NCBI RefSeq assembly: GCF_012163145.1
Contig: NZ_JAAVTX010000003.1
Coordinates: 62,001 to 126,000 of the forward strand
DNA from: Falsiroseomonas frigidaquae
GTDB taxonomy: Bacteria; Pseudomonadota; Alphaproteobacteria; Acetobacterales; Acetobacteraceae
Direction of reading: 5' to 3'
DNA: 64,000 bases
The position numbers and the translations under genes are program-made. The notes under the pieces were generated by a model. The model did no database searches and had not been told where the DNA came from. It was given only the letters and a program-made list of their open reading frames with translations. Positions 34,943 through 43,783 of this stretch are shown here, one piece after another; within the stretch, counting starts at the first letter, position 1; every line of letters begins with the position of its first letter.

Positions 34943-35872
34943 ATGCGCATCCTTTTCGTCACCGCCACCCGCATCGGCGATGCGGTCCTGTCCACCGGGC
35001 TGCTGGACCATCTGCTGCGCGCCCATCCCGGCGCGCGCATCACGGTGGCCTGCGGCCCGGCGGCGGCCGGGGTCTTCGCCCGGATGCCCGGGCTGGAACG
35101 GCTGATCGTGCTGGCGAAGAAGCGCTTCTCCGCCCATTGGCTGGACCTGTGGTGGCAGGTGGCGCGTACCCGCTGGGACCTGGTGGTGGACCTCCGCGCC
35201 TCGGCGCTCGCCTGGATGGTGCCGGCGCGGCGGCGGCTGACGGGCAAGGGCGGCAGGCGGCCGGGGCACCGGCTGACCCATCTCGGCGCGCTGCTCGGCC
35301 TGGCGCCGCCGCCGCTGCCCGTCGCCTGGACCGCCCCGGCGGATGAGGCGCGCGCCGCCGCCCTGCTGCCGGGCGGCCCCTGGCTGGTGCTGGGACCGAC
35401 TGCCAACTGGTCCGAGAAGGTCTGGCCGGCCGCGCGCTTCATCGCGGTGGCCCGCGCGCTGACCGGGCCCGGCGGCGCCCTGGCCGGGGCGCGCATCGCC
35501 ATCCTCGGCGGGCCGGGGCCGGGCGAGCGCGCCATGGCCGCGCCGGTGCTGGACGCCTTCCCGGAGGCGGTGGACCTGGTCGGCACCCTGGCACTGCCGG
35601 AGGTGGCGGCGGTGCTGCGCCGGGCGGCGCTGTTCCTCGGCAATGATTCCGGCCTGATGCATCTGGCGGCGGCCACCGGCGCGCCCACCATCGGGCTGTT
35701 CGGCCGCAGCAGTGCCGCCGAATACGGCCCCTGCGGCCCCCGCGCCGTGGCGGTGGAGGCCGATGGCCCGCCCTTCGAGTCACCGATGACGGCCCTGCCC
35801 GAATCCCGCGTGCTGGCGGCGGCCGAACGCCTGCTCGCCGCGCCGATCCCCGCCTCCGCTGAACCGGCATGA
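34943..35872 (+). CDS. Family 9 glycosyltransferase (heptosyltransferase-like)
   Basis: The 309-residue GT9 protein has the N-terminal start MRILFVTATRIGDAVLSTGLLDHL, the mid-sequence WLVLGPTANWSEKVWP and the C-terminal nucleotide-binding segment LFLGNDSGLMHLAAATGAPTIGLFG. Family members transfer heptose from ADP-heptose to the LPS inner core. It is the first gene of a tight three-gene set; its stop overlaps the next start as ATGA. The ATG at 34943 is chosen from the family start, although the frame is open to 34877. Confidence 0.9.
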   Translation: MRILFVTATRIGDAVLSTGLLDHLLRAHPGARITVACGPAAAGVFARMPGLERLIVLAKKRFSAHWLDLWWQVARTRWDLVVDLRASALAWMVPARRRLTGKGGRRPGHRLTHLGALLGLAPPPLPVAWTAPADEARAAALLPGGPWLVLGPTANWSEKVWPAARFIAVARALTGPGGALAGARIAILGGPGPGERAMAAPVLDAFPEAVDLVGTLALPEVAAVLRRAALFLGNDSGLMHLAAATGAPTIGLFGRSSAAEYGPCGPRAVAVEADGPPFESPMTALPESRVLAAAERLLAAPIPASAEPA

Positions 35873-36918
35873 GGGTTGCGCATGTCATGGCTGGCGCCGT
35901 GCAGGGCGGGGCGGAGGCCTTCTTCGAACGGCTGGTGCTCGCCCAGCACCGCGCCGGGCTGGACGTTCTGGCGGTGATCCGGCGCGAGCCGGGCCGCGCC
36001 GCGCGGCTGGCGGCGGGCGGGGTGGCGCCGGTGCAGCTCGGCTTCGGCGGGCCGCTCGATTGGCTGACGGCGGGGCGGCTGCGCGCCGCGCTGCGCGGCT
36101 TCCGGCCGCAGGTGGTGGTGGCCTGGATGAACCGCGCCGCCGGCTTCGCCCGCGCCGCCACCAGCCCCGGCGATGGCTGGGCGATGGCCGGGCGGCTCGG
36201 CGGCGCCTATGCGCTGAAGCACTACCGCGGCTGTGACCTGCTGGCCGCCAATACCCAGGGTCTGTGCGACTGGATCACCACCCAGGGCTGGCCGGCGGAT
36301 CGCGTGCGGCTGGTACCGAATTTCGCCGCCGACCTGGCCGGCACGCCCCCCGCCGCCCTGCCCTTCCCGCCCGGCGCGGTGCCACTGCTGGCGATGGGCC
36401 GGCTGCACCCGAACAAGGATTTTCCGACGCTGCTCCGCGCCATGGCACTGCTGCCGACACCGGTGCATCTGGCGCTCGCCGGTGAGGGGCCGGAACGGGC
36501 GGCGCTGGAGGGGCTGGTGCGGGAACTCGGCCTCGGCAGCCGGGTGGCCTTCCTCGGCTGGCGCCAGGATGTCGGCGCGCTGCTCGCCGCCAGCCGGATG
36601 CTGGTGGTGCCATCGCGGATCGAGCCGCTGGGCAATGTGGTGCTGGAAGGGTTTTCGGCCGCGCGCCCCGTGGTGGCGACCGCCGCCGATGGGCCGCGGG
36701 AGGTGATCCGCCCCGGCGAGACCGGGTTGCTGACCCCGATCGGCGACCACGCCGCTTTGGCCGCCGCCATCACGCAGCTTCTGGACGACCCGGCCCGGGC
36801 CGAGGCGATCGCCACCGCCGGCCGCGCCGCCTTCCTGGCGCGCCACGCCGAAGGGCCGGTGCTGGCCGCCTGGGCCGCCTTCCTGGCCGAGGCGGCCGCG
36901 CGAAAGGAACAGGGCTGA
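35869..36918 (+). CDS. Family 4 glycosyltransferase
   Basis: The 349-residue GT-B fold protein starts VAHVMAGAVQGGAEAFF and has the GT4 donor-site region (LLAMGRLHPNKDFPTLL, VALAGEGPE-like, then VVPSRIEPLGNVVLEGFSAARPVVAT with the E-x7-E pattern). It probably adds a sugar to LPS core or another surface glycan. It overlaps both neighbours: 4 nt with the GT9 gene and 1 nt with asnB (TGATG). Donor and acceptor are unknown. Confidence 0.9.
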   Translation: MRVAHVMAGAVQGGAEAFFERLVLAQHRAGLDVLAVIRREPGRAARLAAGGVAPVQLGFGGPLDWLTAGRLRAALRGFRPQVVVAWMNRAAGFARAATSPGDGWAMAGRLGGAYALKHYRGCDLLAANTQGLCDWITTQGWPADRVRLVPNFAADLAGTPPAALPFPPGAVPLLAMGRLHPNKDFPTLLRAMALLPTPVHLALAGEGPERAALEGLVRELGLGSRVAFLGWRQDVGALLAASRMLVVPSRIEPLGNVVLEGFSAARPVVATAADGPREVIRPGETGLLTPIGDHAALAAAITQLLDDPARAEAIATAGRAAFLARHAEGPVLAAWAAFLAEAAARKEQG

Positions 36919-38681
36919 TGTGCGGCATTGCCGGCTTGGCGCTGAAACAGGGCCTGACGCCCGACCCCGCGATCCTGCACGCCATGCTGGCCGCGCTGGC
37001 GCATCGCGGGCCGGATGGGCAGGGCGTGCATATCGCGGACAATGTGGGCCTGGCGCATAACCGCCTGGCGATCATCGACCTGGCGACCGGCGACCAGCCC
37101 CTCTTCGCCGGTCCCACCACGCTGGTCGCGAATGGCGAGATCTACAACTACATCGAATTGCGCGAAGCCCATGCGCTGGTCTGCGCCACCGGCTCCGACT
37201 GCGAGCCGCCGCTACACCTGTATCGCCGGGACGGCGTGGCGGCCACGGCGCAGGCGATGCGCGGCATGTACGCCATGGCGCTGCATGACCGCGCGACCCG
37301 CCGCCTGATCCTCACGCGCGACCCCTTCGGCATCAAGCCGATGTACCTGGCCGAGGTGCCGGGCGGCATCGCCTTCGCCTCCGAACCCCAGGCGCTGCTC
37401 GCCGCCGGGCTGGTGCAGCCGGTGGTGCGGGCGGAGGCGCGGGACGAACTGCTGCAGATCCAGTTCACCACCGGCGCCGAGACCATCTTCGCCGGCATTT
37501 CCCGAATCCTGCCCGGCGAAACCGTGGTGATCGCCGATGGCGCCATCGTCGAGCGCCATCGCCGCGCCGCGCTGCCGGAAGGCGGGCCGGTGGCGGTGAC
37601 GGAGGAGGAGGCGCTGGCCCGGCTGGACGCCGCCTTCGAGGACAGCGTCCGCCTGCACCAGCGCAGCGACGTGCCCTATGGCCTGTTCCTGTCGGGCGGC
37701 ATCGATTCGGGGGCCGTGTTGGCGATGATGGCCCGGCTGAACAGCCAGCCGGTGCGCGCCTTCACCGCCAGCTTCGACGTGCCGGGGGCGGCGGATGAAC
37801 GCGCGGCGGCGGAAGCGGCGGCGAAGGCGCATGGCGCCATCCACACCCTGGTCACGGTGACCGAGGCCGAGGTCTGGCGGCACCTGCCGAAGATCGTCGC
37901 GGCGATGGACGACCCGGCGGCGGATTACGCCATCATCCCCACCTGGTTCCTCGCCCGCCGCGCCCGGCAGGATGTGAAGGTGGTGCTGTCCGGCGAGGGC
38001 GGGGACGAGCTGTTCGGCGGCTATGGCCGCTACCGCAGCGCCATGCGGCCGCTCTGGCTCTGGGGCCGCCGGCCGCGCGCCACCGGCGCCTTCGACCATG
38101 TGAAGGACGTGCTGCGGGAGGCGCCGCGCACCTGGCGGGACGGCATCGCGGCGGCGGAGGCCGCAACCGCCCTGCCCGGCCGCACCCGCCTGCAGGCCGC
38201 CCAGGCCGCCGATATCGCGGACTGGCTGCCGAACGACCTGCTGACCAAGCTGGACCGCTGCCTGATGGCGCATGCCGTGGAAGGCCGCACCCCCTTCCTG
38301 GACCCGGAAGTGGCCGCCTGCGCCTTCCGCCTGCCGGACAACCTGAAGGTGCGCCGCCGCACCGGCAAATGGCTTTTGCGCGCCTGGACCGCCCGGCATG
38401 TGCCGGGGGCGCAACCCTTTGCCGCCAAGCAGGGTTTCACCGTGCCGGTCGCGGCCTGGATCGGCGGCGTGGGGGACCGGCTCGGCCCGCTGGTCGCCGC
38501 CCAGCCCGGGGTGGCGGAGGTGGCGAAGCCTGACCGGGTCGCCAGCCTGTTCCGCAATGCCGCCGGCGACAAGCACCGCGGCTTCGCCGCCTGGCACCTG
38601 CTGTTCTACGCGCTGTGGCACCGTGCCCATGTGGAGCGGCGGGACGTGGCGGGCGATGTGTGGCAGGTGCTGGGGGGCTGA
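36918..38681 (+). CDS. asnB: Asparagine synthase (glutamine-hydrolysing)
   Basis: This is a 587-residue class B asparagine synthetase: N-terminal nucleophile glutaminase domain beginning with C2 (MCGIAGLAL) and HRGPDGQG, and a synthetase domain with the PPi loop LFLSGGIDSGAV. It amidates aspartate, but AsnB-type paralogues inside glycan clusters often amidate sugar or lipid carboxylates or are exosortase/PEP-associated. Here it is translationally coupled to two glycosyltransferase genes, so a role in surface glycan modification is possible, with ordinary asparagine synthesis equally open. Confidence 0.93.
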   Translation: MCGIAGLALKQGLTPDPAILHAMLAALAHRGPDGQGVHIADNVGLAHNRLAIIDLATGDQPLFAGPTTLVANGEIYNYIELREAHALVCATGSDCEPPLHLYRRDGVAATAQAMRGMYAMALHDRATRRLILTRDPFGIKPMYLAEVPGGIAFASEPQALLAAGLVQPVVRAEARDELLQIQFTTGAETIFAGISRILPGETVVIADGAIVERHRRAALPEGGPVAVTEEEALARLDAAFEDSVRLHQRSDVPYGLFLSGGIDSGAVLAMMARLNSQPVRAFTASFDVPGAADERAAAEAAAKAHGAIHTLVTVTEAEVWRHLPKIVAAMDDPAADYAIIPTWFLARRARQDVKVVLSGEGGDELFGGYGRYRSAMRPLWLWGRRPRATGAFDHVKDVLREAPRTWRDGIAAAEAATALPGRTRLQAAQAADIADWLPNDLLTKLDRCLMAHAVEGRTPFLDPEVAACAFRLPDNLKVRRRTGKWLLRAWTARHVPGAQPFAAKQGFTVPVAAWIGGVGDRLGPLVAAQPGVAEVAKPDRVASLFRNAAGDKHRGFAAWHLLFYALWHRAHVERRDVAGDVWQVLGG

Positions 38682-38857
38682 ATCGGGTGTCGCCGAATTG
38701 GGGGCGGGATGTCTCCTCTCGACCCTTCTCGGCGGTTACGACCTCGTCCTGAGCCTGGCTCCGGGAAGTCGTTCCGTTCGTGCCCGGAGCGCGCATTCCG
38801 GCACCTCGCCCCTGGAACTCGCAGAGAGCGTGGGAAGGGGCAGGTCGTCCCTGCCCG

Positions 38858-39331
38858 CTAACTCAGGGGCGGCCCGACCAGCTCGACACCATGGCGAAGG
38901 CAGGCCTCGGCGAGGGCTTCGGCCTGCTCGGGCGAGGGTGGCCCCGCGGCATCGGGCAGGCCGTCCCGTTCGGCGGGTCGGCCGAGCGCGCGGACGAGGC
39001 CCTCGAAGTCGCCGCCCCGCACGATCGTCAGGAAACGCGCTCCACCTGGGGATTCGGCCCGGTAGGTGTGCGGGACGCCCTTCAGTGTGAGGAGGCTGTC
39101 GCCTGCATGGGCGCGAAGCTCCCGCGCGCCGGCGAGAAAGCGGAGCTCCCCCTCAAGCACGTGGAAAACCTCGTCCTCGTTGCGGTGGACGTGGAGTGGC
39201 GGCGAATCCCCGTAGGGGACGCGATGCTCGAGCACCGAAAGGCCGTCCGTCCCGTCCGTGTGGCGGATGCGAAGGATGACCTGCGTGTTCAGGAACCAGA
39301 GGTGCTCCAGCGGGTCTTGATCGGTCGGCAT
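38858..39331 (-). CDS. Cupin domain protein
   Basis: This 157-residue single-domain cupin has H47-x-H49 with E52/E54 in motif 1 (PPLHVHRNEDEVFHVLEGELRF) and H88 in motif 2 (GVPHTY), enough to bind a divalent metal. It is related to quercetinase-like cupins of unknown substrate. It lies alone on the minus strand between asnB and pyrC, flanked by gaps of 176 and 171 bp in which I see no gene. The region has a somewhat lower GC content (roughly 63%) than its neighbours, a mild sign of later arrival. Confidence 0.85.
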   Translation of the reverse strand: MPTDQDPLEHLWFLNTQVILRIRHTDGTDGLSVLEHRVPYGDSPPLHVHRNEDEVFHVLEGELRFLAGARELRAHAGDSLLTLKGVPHTYRAESPGGARFLTIVRGGDFEGLVRALGRPAERDGLPDAAGPPSPEQAEALAEACLRHGVELVGPPLS

Positions 39332-39502
39332 TGCTTCAGCCCCGACGCTTTGAGGGTCTCGCAGCCTGCAACATCTCTCAGCTCAGTGCCAGCGTGGAAC
39401 GGTCAGGTCCGCTCCGCCTTCACGCCGAGCCGGCCCCTGAGTGACTGTGCCGCGCGCTGCGGTACGCTTATAGAAACCGGGACAGCAGAGGACAGCGCCG
39501 CC

Positions 39503-40825
39503 ATGACCCAGACCTATGACCTCGTCCTGCGCGGCGGCACCGTGGTCCTGCCCTGGGGGATGGAGGCCACCGATGTCGGCGTCCGCGCCGGCCGCATCGC
39601 CGCCATCGGCGACCTGCGCACCGCCAGCGCCGCCGAGACCATCGACTGCACCGGCCTGCATGTGCTGCCCGGGCTGATCGACAGCCACGTCCATCTGCGC
39701 GAGCCGGGCGATGCGGCGGTGGAGACCATTGCGACCGGCACCAGGGCCGCGGTGCTCGGCGGCCTGACCACCGTCTTCGACATGCCGAACACCAATCCCT
39801 CGATCACGACGCGGGAGAAGCTGGACTGGAAGCGGGACTTCGTCGCCGGCCGCGCCTGGTGCGACATCGGCTTCTATGTCGGCGCCGCGAAGTCCAACAT
39901 CGCCGAGCTGGCGGCACTGGAAGCCGAGCCGAATGTCTGCGGCGTGAAGGTTTTTGCGGGCAGCTCCACCGGCGACCTGCTGGTGGAGGATGATGCCAGC
40001 CTGGAAGCCGTGATGCGCAGCGGCCGGCGGCGCATCAGCTACCATTCCGAGGACGAGTACCGACTGCAGGCGCGCAAGCCCGCCTACACCACCGGCATGC
40101 CGCACCGGATGCATGCCGAATGGCGCGATGTGGAATGCGCCTTCCTCGGCACGCGGCGGCTGATGGCGCTGGCCCGCAAGACCGGGCGGCCGGCGCATAT
40201 CCTGCACGTCTCCACCGCCGAGGAACTGAACTACCTCAAGGATTTCCGCGATGTCTGCACGGTGGAGGTGCTGCTGAACCACCTGACCCAGACGGATGAG
40301 GCCTATGACCGCCTCGGCGGCTACGCCGTGATGAACCCGCCGATCCGCGACGCGCGCCACATGGAAGCAGCCTGGGCGGCGGTGGCGGATGGTACGGTGG
40401 ACAGCGTCGGCTCCGACCACGCGCCGCATAGCCGCGCGGCGAAGGAGCGCCCCTGGCCGGAATGCGGCGCCGGGCTGACCGGGGTGCAGACGCTGGCGCC
40501 GCTGATGCTGGACCATGTGAATGCCGGCCGCCTTTCCCTGCCCCGCATGGTGGATCTGCTGAATGCCGGCCCGGCGCGGGTCTTCGGCCTGGTCGGCAAG
40601 GGGCGGCTCGCCGCCGGCTACGATGCCGATTTCACCGTGGTGGACATGAAGAAGACCCGCACCATCGAGGAAAGCTGGATCGCCTCGCCCTGCGGCTGGA
40701 CTCCCTTCGCCGGGCAGAGCTGCACCGGCTGGCCGGTGATGACCATCATCCGCGGCCAGGCGGTGATGCGCGAGGATGCGGTGCTGGGCGAGCCCGCCGG
40801 CATCCCGGCCCGCTTCGCCCCCTGA
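39503..40825 (+). CDS. pyrC: Dihydroorotase
   Basis: This 440-residue class I dihydroorotase/amidohydrolase has H62-x-H64 in DSHVHLREPG, the carbamylated-lysine region (VCGVKVFAGSSTGD), HLTQ and the SDHAPH metal aspartate segment. It closes N-carbamoyl-aspartate to dihydroorotate in pyrimidine synthesis. A related hydantoinase/allantoinase activity cannot be fully excluded, since these share the fold, but the motif spelling favours dihydroorotase. The ATG at 39503 is used; the long open frame upstream is antisense to the cupin gene. Confidence 0.9.
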   Translation: MTQTYDLVLRGGTVVLPWGMEATDVGVRAGRIAAIGDLRTASAAETIDCTGLHVLPGLIDSHVHLREPGDAAVETIATGTRAAVLGGLTTVFDMPNTNPSITTREKLDWKRDFVAGRAWCDIGFYVGAAKSNIAELAALEAEPNVCGVKVFAGSSTGDLLVEDDASLEAVMRSGRRRISYHSEDEYRLQARKPAYTTGMPHRMHAEWRDVECAFLGTRRLMALARKTGRPAHILHVSTAEELNYLKDFRDVCTVEVLLNHLTQTDEAYDRLGGYAVMNPPIRDARHMEAAWAAVADGTVDSVGSDHAPHSRAAKERPWPECGAGLTGVQTLAPLMLDHVNAGRLSLPRMVDLLNAGPARVFGLVGKGRLAAGYDADFTVVDMKKTRTIEESWIASPCGWTPFAGQSCTGWPVMTIIRGQAVMREDAVLGEPAGIPARFAP

Positions 40826-40893
40826 ACCGCCTGCATCCATCAGCGGTTGAGGCGCCCCTTCGCGACTGGTAGACGCGACGGGGGGATCGGGAG

Positions 40894-42624
40894 ATGGTGA
40901 TGGCGCAGCAGGACAAGGGTGTCGTGGATTGGGCGGCCCGGCTGCGTGCCTCGCTGGCGCCGCGCCAGGCGGCGGTGGAGCCGGTGGCCCAGGCTGCCGG
41001 GGAAACCAGCCCGCCGGAAGATCTGGCGCCGCCCGATCTTGGCCCGCTGGCCGCATTGCTCTCCGTGGCGCCGCCGCCCCCGGCGTCGCAGCCCCCGTTG
41101 CTGATCCCGGCCCCGGCTTCCCCCCCGACCCCGGCCCCGGCCTCGCCGCAGATCCCGCCGGAGGCCACCACGCCGCCGCCGCCGGCCGGGTTGCTGTCCT
41201 TCCTGGCCACCGCCCCCGCCAAGCCCGCCGCGCCGATCTGGGCCAGCCCCCTGCTGGCCGCTCTCGGCGGCCGCAACTCCGACCCCACCGAGACGCCCGC
41301 CACCGACTTCGCGCCGTCCGCGGCCCCCTCCGCCGTGCCGATGCCGGCGCAGTCCGAGGCGTCGATGCCGGCGCGGTCCGAGGCGCCGATGCCGGCTCGG
41401 GGCGATGCGGCCCCTGTGGAAGCGCCCCCGGTACAGGCGCCCCCACTCCAGGCGCCTCCGGTCCAGCCCTCCCCCACCGAGGCGCCTCCGGTCACGCCCC
41501 CTGGGACCGCCGCTCCGCCGGTCGCGGTGCCCGTGCAGGCGCCGGCCGCGGCACCTACGCCGCAGACCATCCTTGCCAGCCGTCCGGTCCTCAAGGCCGC
41601 GCCGGCGGCGGCAGTTCAGCCCGCGGTGCCCGTGGGCAAGACGCCCGCGCCGGAGGCGCCGGCGAGCAAGCCGCCCGTGACCCGCGCGCCAGAAGCCAAG
41701 ACGCCCCAAACCCAGGCGACCGAAGTCGTGGCTCAGGAAGCCAGGGCGACCGAAGCCAAGGCCGCGGAAGCCAAGGCGCAAGCGGTGGAACCACCGCCCG
41801 TCGTGCAGCCCAAGCCGGCCGCACCCGCTGCCGCCAAGCCCCCCACCCCCGGAACACCCACGCCCGGAACACCCGCGCCAAAGTCCCCGGCGGCAGTTGC
41901 ACCCGCAGCACCCAAGCCCGCGGCGCTTGCCAAGCCTGCGGTCCCACCGAAGGCTGCGCCGCCGAAGCCCGCGCCTGCGCAGGACCCGCTAGGCCCGGCG
42001 CAGGTCGCCGCGGCGCATCTGGCCGTGCTCGGCAGCGCCATGCCGGCCGGGGCGACCGGCGAGGGCGCCGACTGGGTCGGCCTCGACCGCAGCCTGCAGG
42101 AAGCGCGGAAAAGCTGGCGGGCGCTGTTCCTGGGCGTGCAGCCTCCCGAATTGCCGCTTGCCGCGGCGCTCGCCTCCCGCCGGCGCGGGCTGGTGCCTGT
42201 GGTGCATGCCACGGAATCCGACCCCGGCCGCTTCGGCCGCCTGCTGACGGCGCTGCAGGCGGAGGGTCTGGAGGCCGGGGCAGCGCGGCTGCTGCAGGCC
42301 GCGGTGGGCGCGGACCCGGACAAGCTGCCGCCCCGCGGCGCCCTGGCGCAGGACCTGCTGGAGCGGGAGGAGACCTGGGACTACCTCCGCGTCGGCGTGC
42401 CCCGCCTGCTGTCGGGCCTGGTGTCCCGCGCCCTGCCGGCGCTCAGCGCGCGGGTCCGCTGGCTGATGCTGTCGCCGATGAACCGGGGGGAGGAAGCGGT
42501 CGCCATCAAGATGCTGTCCGGCACCTGGCGGCTGGTGGCGGAACGCCCGGTCGTGCTGAACCTGGCCAATCCCCGGGTTGGGGAAGGCCCGGGCATCCAG
42601 CTCTGGCGCGGCCCCCTGGCCTGA
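40894..42624 (+). CDS. Pro/Ala-rich protein with degenerate FkbM-like C-terminal domain
   Basis: The 576-residue protein has two parts. Residues about 35-365 are a disordered Pro/Ala-rich region with internal repeats such as MPAQSEAS x3 and APPVQ. Residues about 385-576 form a compact domain that resembles a class I methyltransferase of the FkbM type: VVHATESDPGRFGRLL (like AFEPNP...), AAVGADPDKLP, WDYLRVGVPRLLSGL (in place of D-x-KID-EG) and a final beta hairpin. The usual SAM glycine loop and the acidic K-D-x-E-G are altered, so it may be a non-catalytic relative. No signal peptide is seen. Function is unknown. Confidence 0.75.
   Translation: MVMAQQDKGVVDWAARLRASLAPRQAAVEPVAQAAGETSPPEDLAPPDLGPLAALLSVAPPPPASQPPLLIPAPASPPTPAPASPQIPPEATTPPPPAGLLSFLATAPAKPAAPIWASPLLAALGGRNSDPTETPATDFAPSAAPSAVPMPAQSEASMPARSEAPMPARGDAAPVEAPPVQAPPLQAPPVQPSPTEAPPVTPPGTAAPPVAVPVQAPAAAPTPQTILASRPVLKAAPAAAVQPAVPVGKTPAPEAPASKPPVTRAPEAKTPQTQATEVVAQEARATEAKAAEAKAQAVEPPPVVQPKPAAPAAAKPPTPGTPTPGTPAPKSPAAVAPAAPKPAALAKPAVPPKAAPPKPAPAQDPLGPAQVAAAHLAVLGSAMPAGATGEGADWVGLDRSLQEARKSWRALFLGVQPPELPLAAALASRRRGLVPVVHATESDPGRFGRLLTALQAEGLEAGAARLLQAAVGADPDKLPPRGALAQDLLEREETWDYLRVGVPRLLSGLVSRALPALSARVRWLMLSPMNRGEEAVAIKMLSGTWRLVAERPVVLNLANPRVGEGPGIQLWRGPLA
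41341..41412 (+). repeat. 24 bp in-frame tandem repeat x3
   Basis: Three 24 bp units at 41341-41364, 41365-41388 and 41389-41412 encode an eight-residue repeat of the form MPA(Q/R)(S/G)(E/D)A(S/P). They lie in the disordered part of the Pro/Ala-rich protein. Confidence 0.8.
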
Positions 42625-42654
42625 GCCTTTTTCAGGACCTGGGCTCCGGCAGGC

Positions 42655-43050
42655 TCAGGGCGCAGGCGGGTCCGCCACCTGCCGGCCGGCGTTGAAGGGG
42701 CGCGTGGTCCAGCAATCCGTGCTGCCGAGCGACCGGGTGCAATAGGCGGCCGGCGCCGGCGGGGCGGCTGGCGGCGCGCACCAGCTTTCCCGTCTCTCGA
42801 GCCGCACCAGCGAGCAATCCCGCCCGGTCACCAGGCTGGCCACATGGTCCACCGGGGTGCGCCCGGTCAACACCAGGGAAGCTCCGCTGACCACCAGCAC
42901 CGGCCCCGCGCTCGCCGCCACCGTCGGCCCGACCTGGCAGCCGCCCAGGGCAAGGCCGCCCAGGGCGAGCAGCAGGGGCGCCACCGCGGGCAGCTTGCGC
43001 CGGGCGAACCGGGCCGAAGGGGCGCTTTCGGGGCAAGGCGGGCTGGGCAT
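42655..43050 (-). CDS. Small putative lipoprotein
   Basis: The 131-residue product has a basic N-terminus, a hydrophobic stretch and the lipobox L-G-G-C with acylation site C38 (LALGGCQVGP). The mature part contains four further cysteines (RDCSLVRLE, ESWCAPP, AYCTRS, TDCWTTRP), which could form two disulfides in the periplasm. The N-terminus of 19 residues before the hydrophobic part is long for a signal peptide, so a later start is possible. No function is known. It is convergent with the preceding Pro/Ala-rich gene and divergent from the TPR-like gene. Confidence 0.72.
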   Translation of the reverse strand: MPSPPCPESAPSARFARRKLPAVAPLLLALGGLALGGCQVGPTVAASAGPVLVVSGASLVLTGRTPVDHVASLVTGRDCSLVRLERRESWCAPPAAPPAPAAYCTRSLGSTDCWTTRPFNAGRQVADPPAP

Positions 43051-43132
43051 GGGCGGGAACCTACGGCGCCGGGCTTAACGTGACCTGTACGGACAGCTAT
43101 GGTCCGGCCCCTTGCGGACCAAAGGATTGCCC

Positions 43133-43783
43133 GTGCCCGATATCTTCGACGAGATCGAAGAGGATCTCCGCGCCGATCGCACCCGCCGCCTGGCCAAGCG
43201 CTGGGGTGGCGTCGTGATCGGCGTGGTGCTGCTGGCGCTGGCCGGCGCCGGTGGCGTGCAGGCCTGGCGCTGGAGCGAGGCGCGGCAGGCCGCCACCGCC
43301 GCCAATACCTACCTGGCCCTGCACCGTACCGCGGAAGCGCCGGGCGCGGACCTGCCCGCCGTGGCCGATGGCTTCGGTGCCCTGGCGCGCGAGGCCCCCG
43401 ATGGCTACCGCACCCTCGCCCGGCTGCGTGCCGCCGCGTTGAAGGCTGAGACCGGCGACGTGCCGGCGGCGCTGGCGCTGTGGGACCAGGTGGCCGGCGA
43501 CAGCGCGGCGGAGGCGCTGTACCGCGACCTCGCCACGCTGCTGTATGTCGGCCACGGGCTTGAAACGGCGGACCCGGCGCAGCTGGCCGCCCGCATCGCG
43601 CCGCTGACCCAGCCGGGCAATGCCTGGCAGGCCCCGGCGCGGGAAATGGCGGCCCTCGTCGCCATTCGCCGCGGCGACACCGCGGAGGCGCGGCAGCAAT
43701 TGCAGGCGCTGGCCGCGGATACGGCGGCGACACCTGGGCTGCGCGAACGCGCGCAGCGGCTGGCGGCGGGGCTCGGATCATGA
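43133..43783 (+). CDS. TPR-like single-span protein (YfgM type)
   Basis: The 216-residue protein starts PDIFDEIEEDLRADR, has one membrane span at about 25-45 and a periplasmic helical-repeat domain. This is the layout of YfgM, which contacts the SecYEG translocon and periplasmic chaperones and is encoded just before BamB. The start is a GTG at 43133 with an AAAGGA SD 6 nt upstream; a TTG at 43112 in frame would add seven poorly conserved residues. Its stop overlaps the bamB-like start by 4 nt. Confidence 0.87.
   Translation: MPDIFDEIEEDLRADRTRRLAKRWGGVVIGVVLLALAGAGGVQAWRWSEARQAATAANTYLALHRTAEAPGADLPAVADGFGALAREAPDGYRTLARLRAAALKAETGDVPAALALWDQVAGDSAAEALYRDLATLLYVGHGLETADPAQLAARIAPLTQPGNAWQAPAREMAALVAIRRGDTAEARQQLQALAADTAATPGLRERAQRLAAGLGS

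Noticed and set aside
40840-41781. 313-codon minus-strand frame rich in Gly/Arg
   Set aside because: It is the shadow of the Pro/Ala repeats of the plus-strand gene and has no independent start signal.
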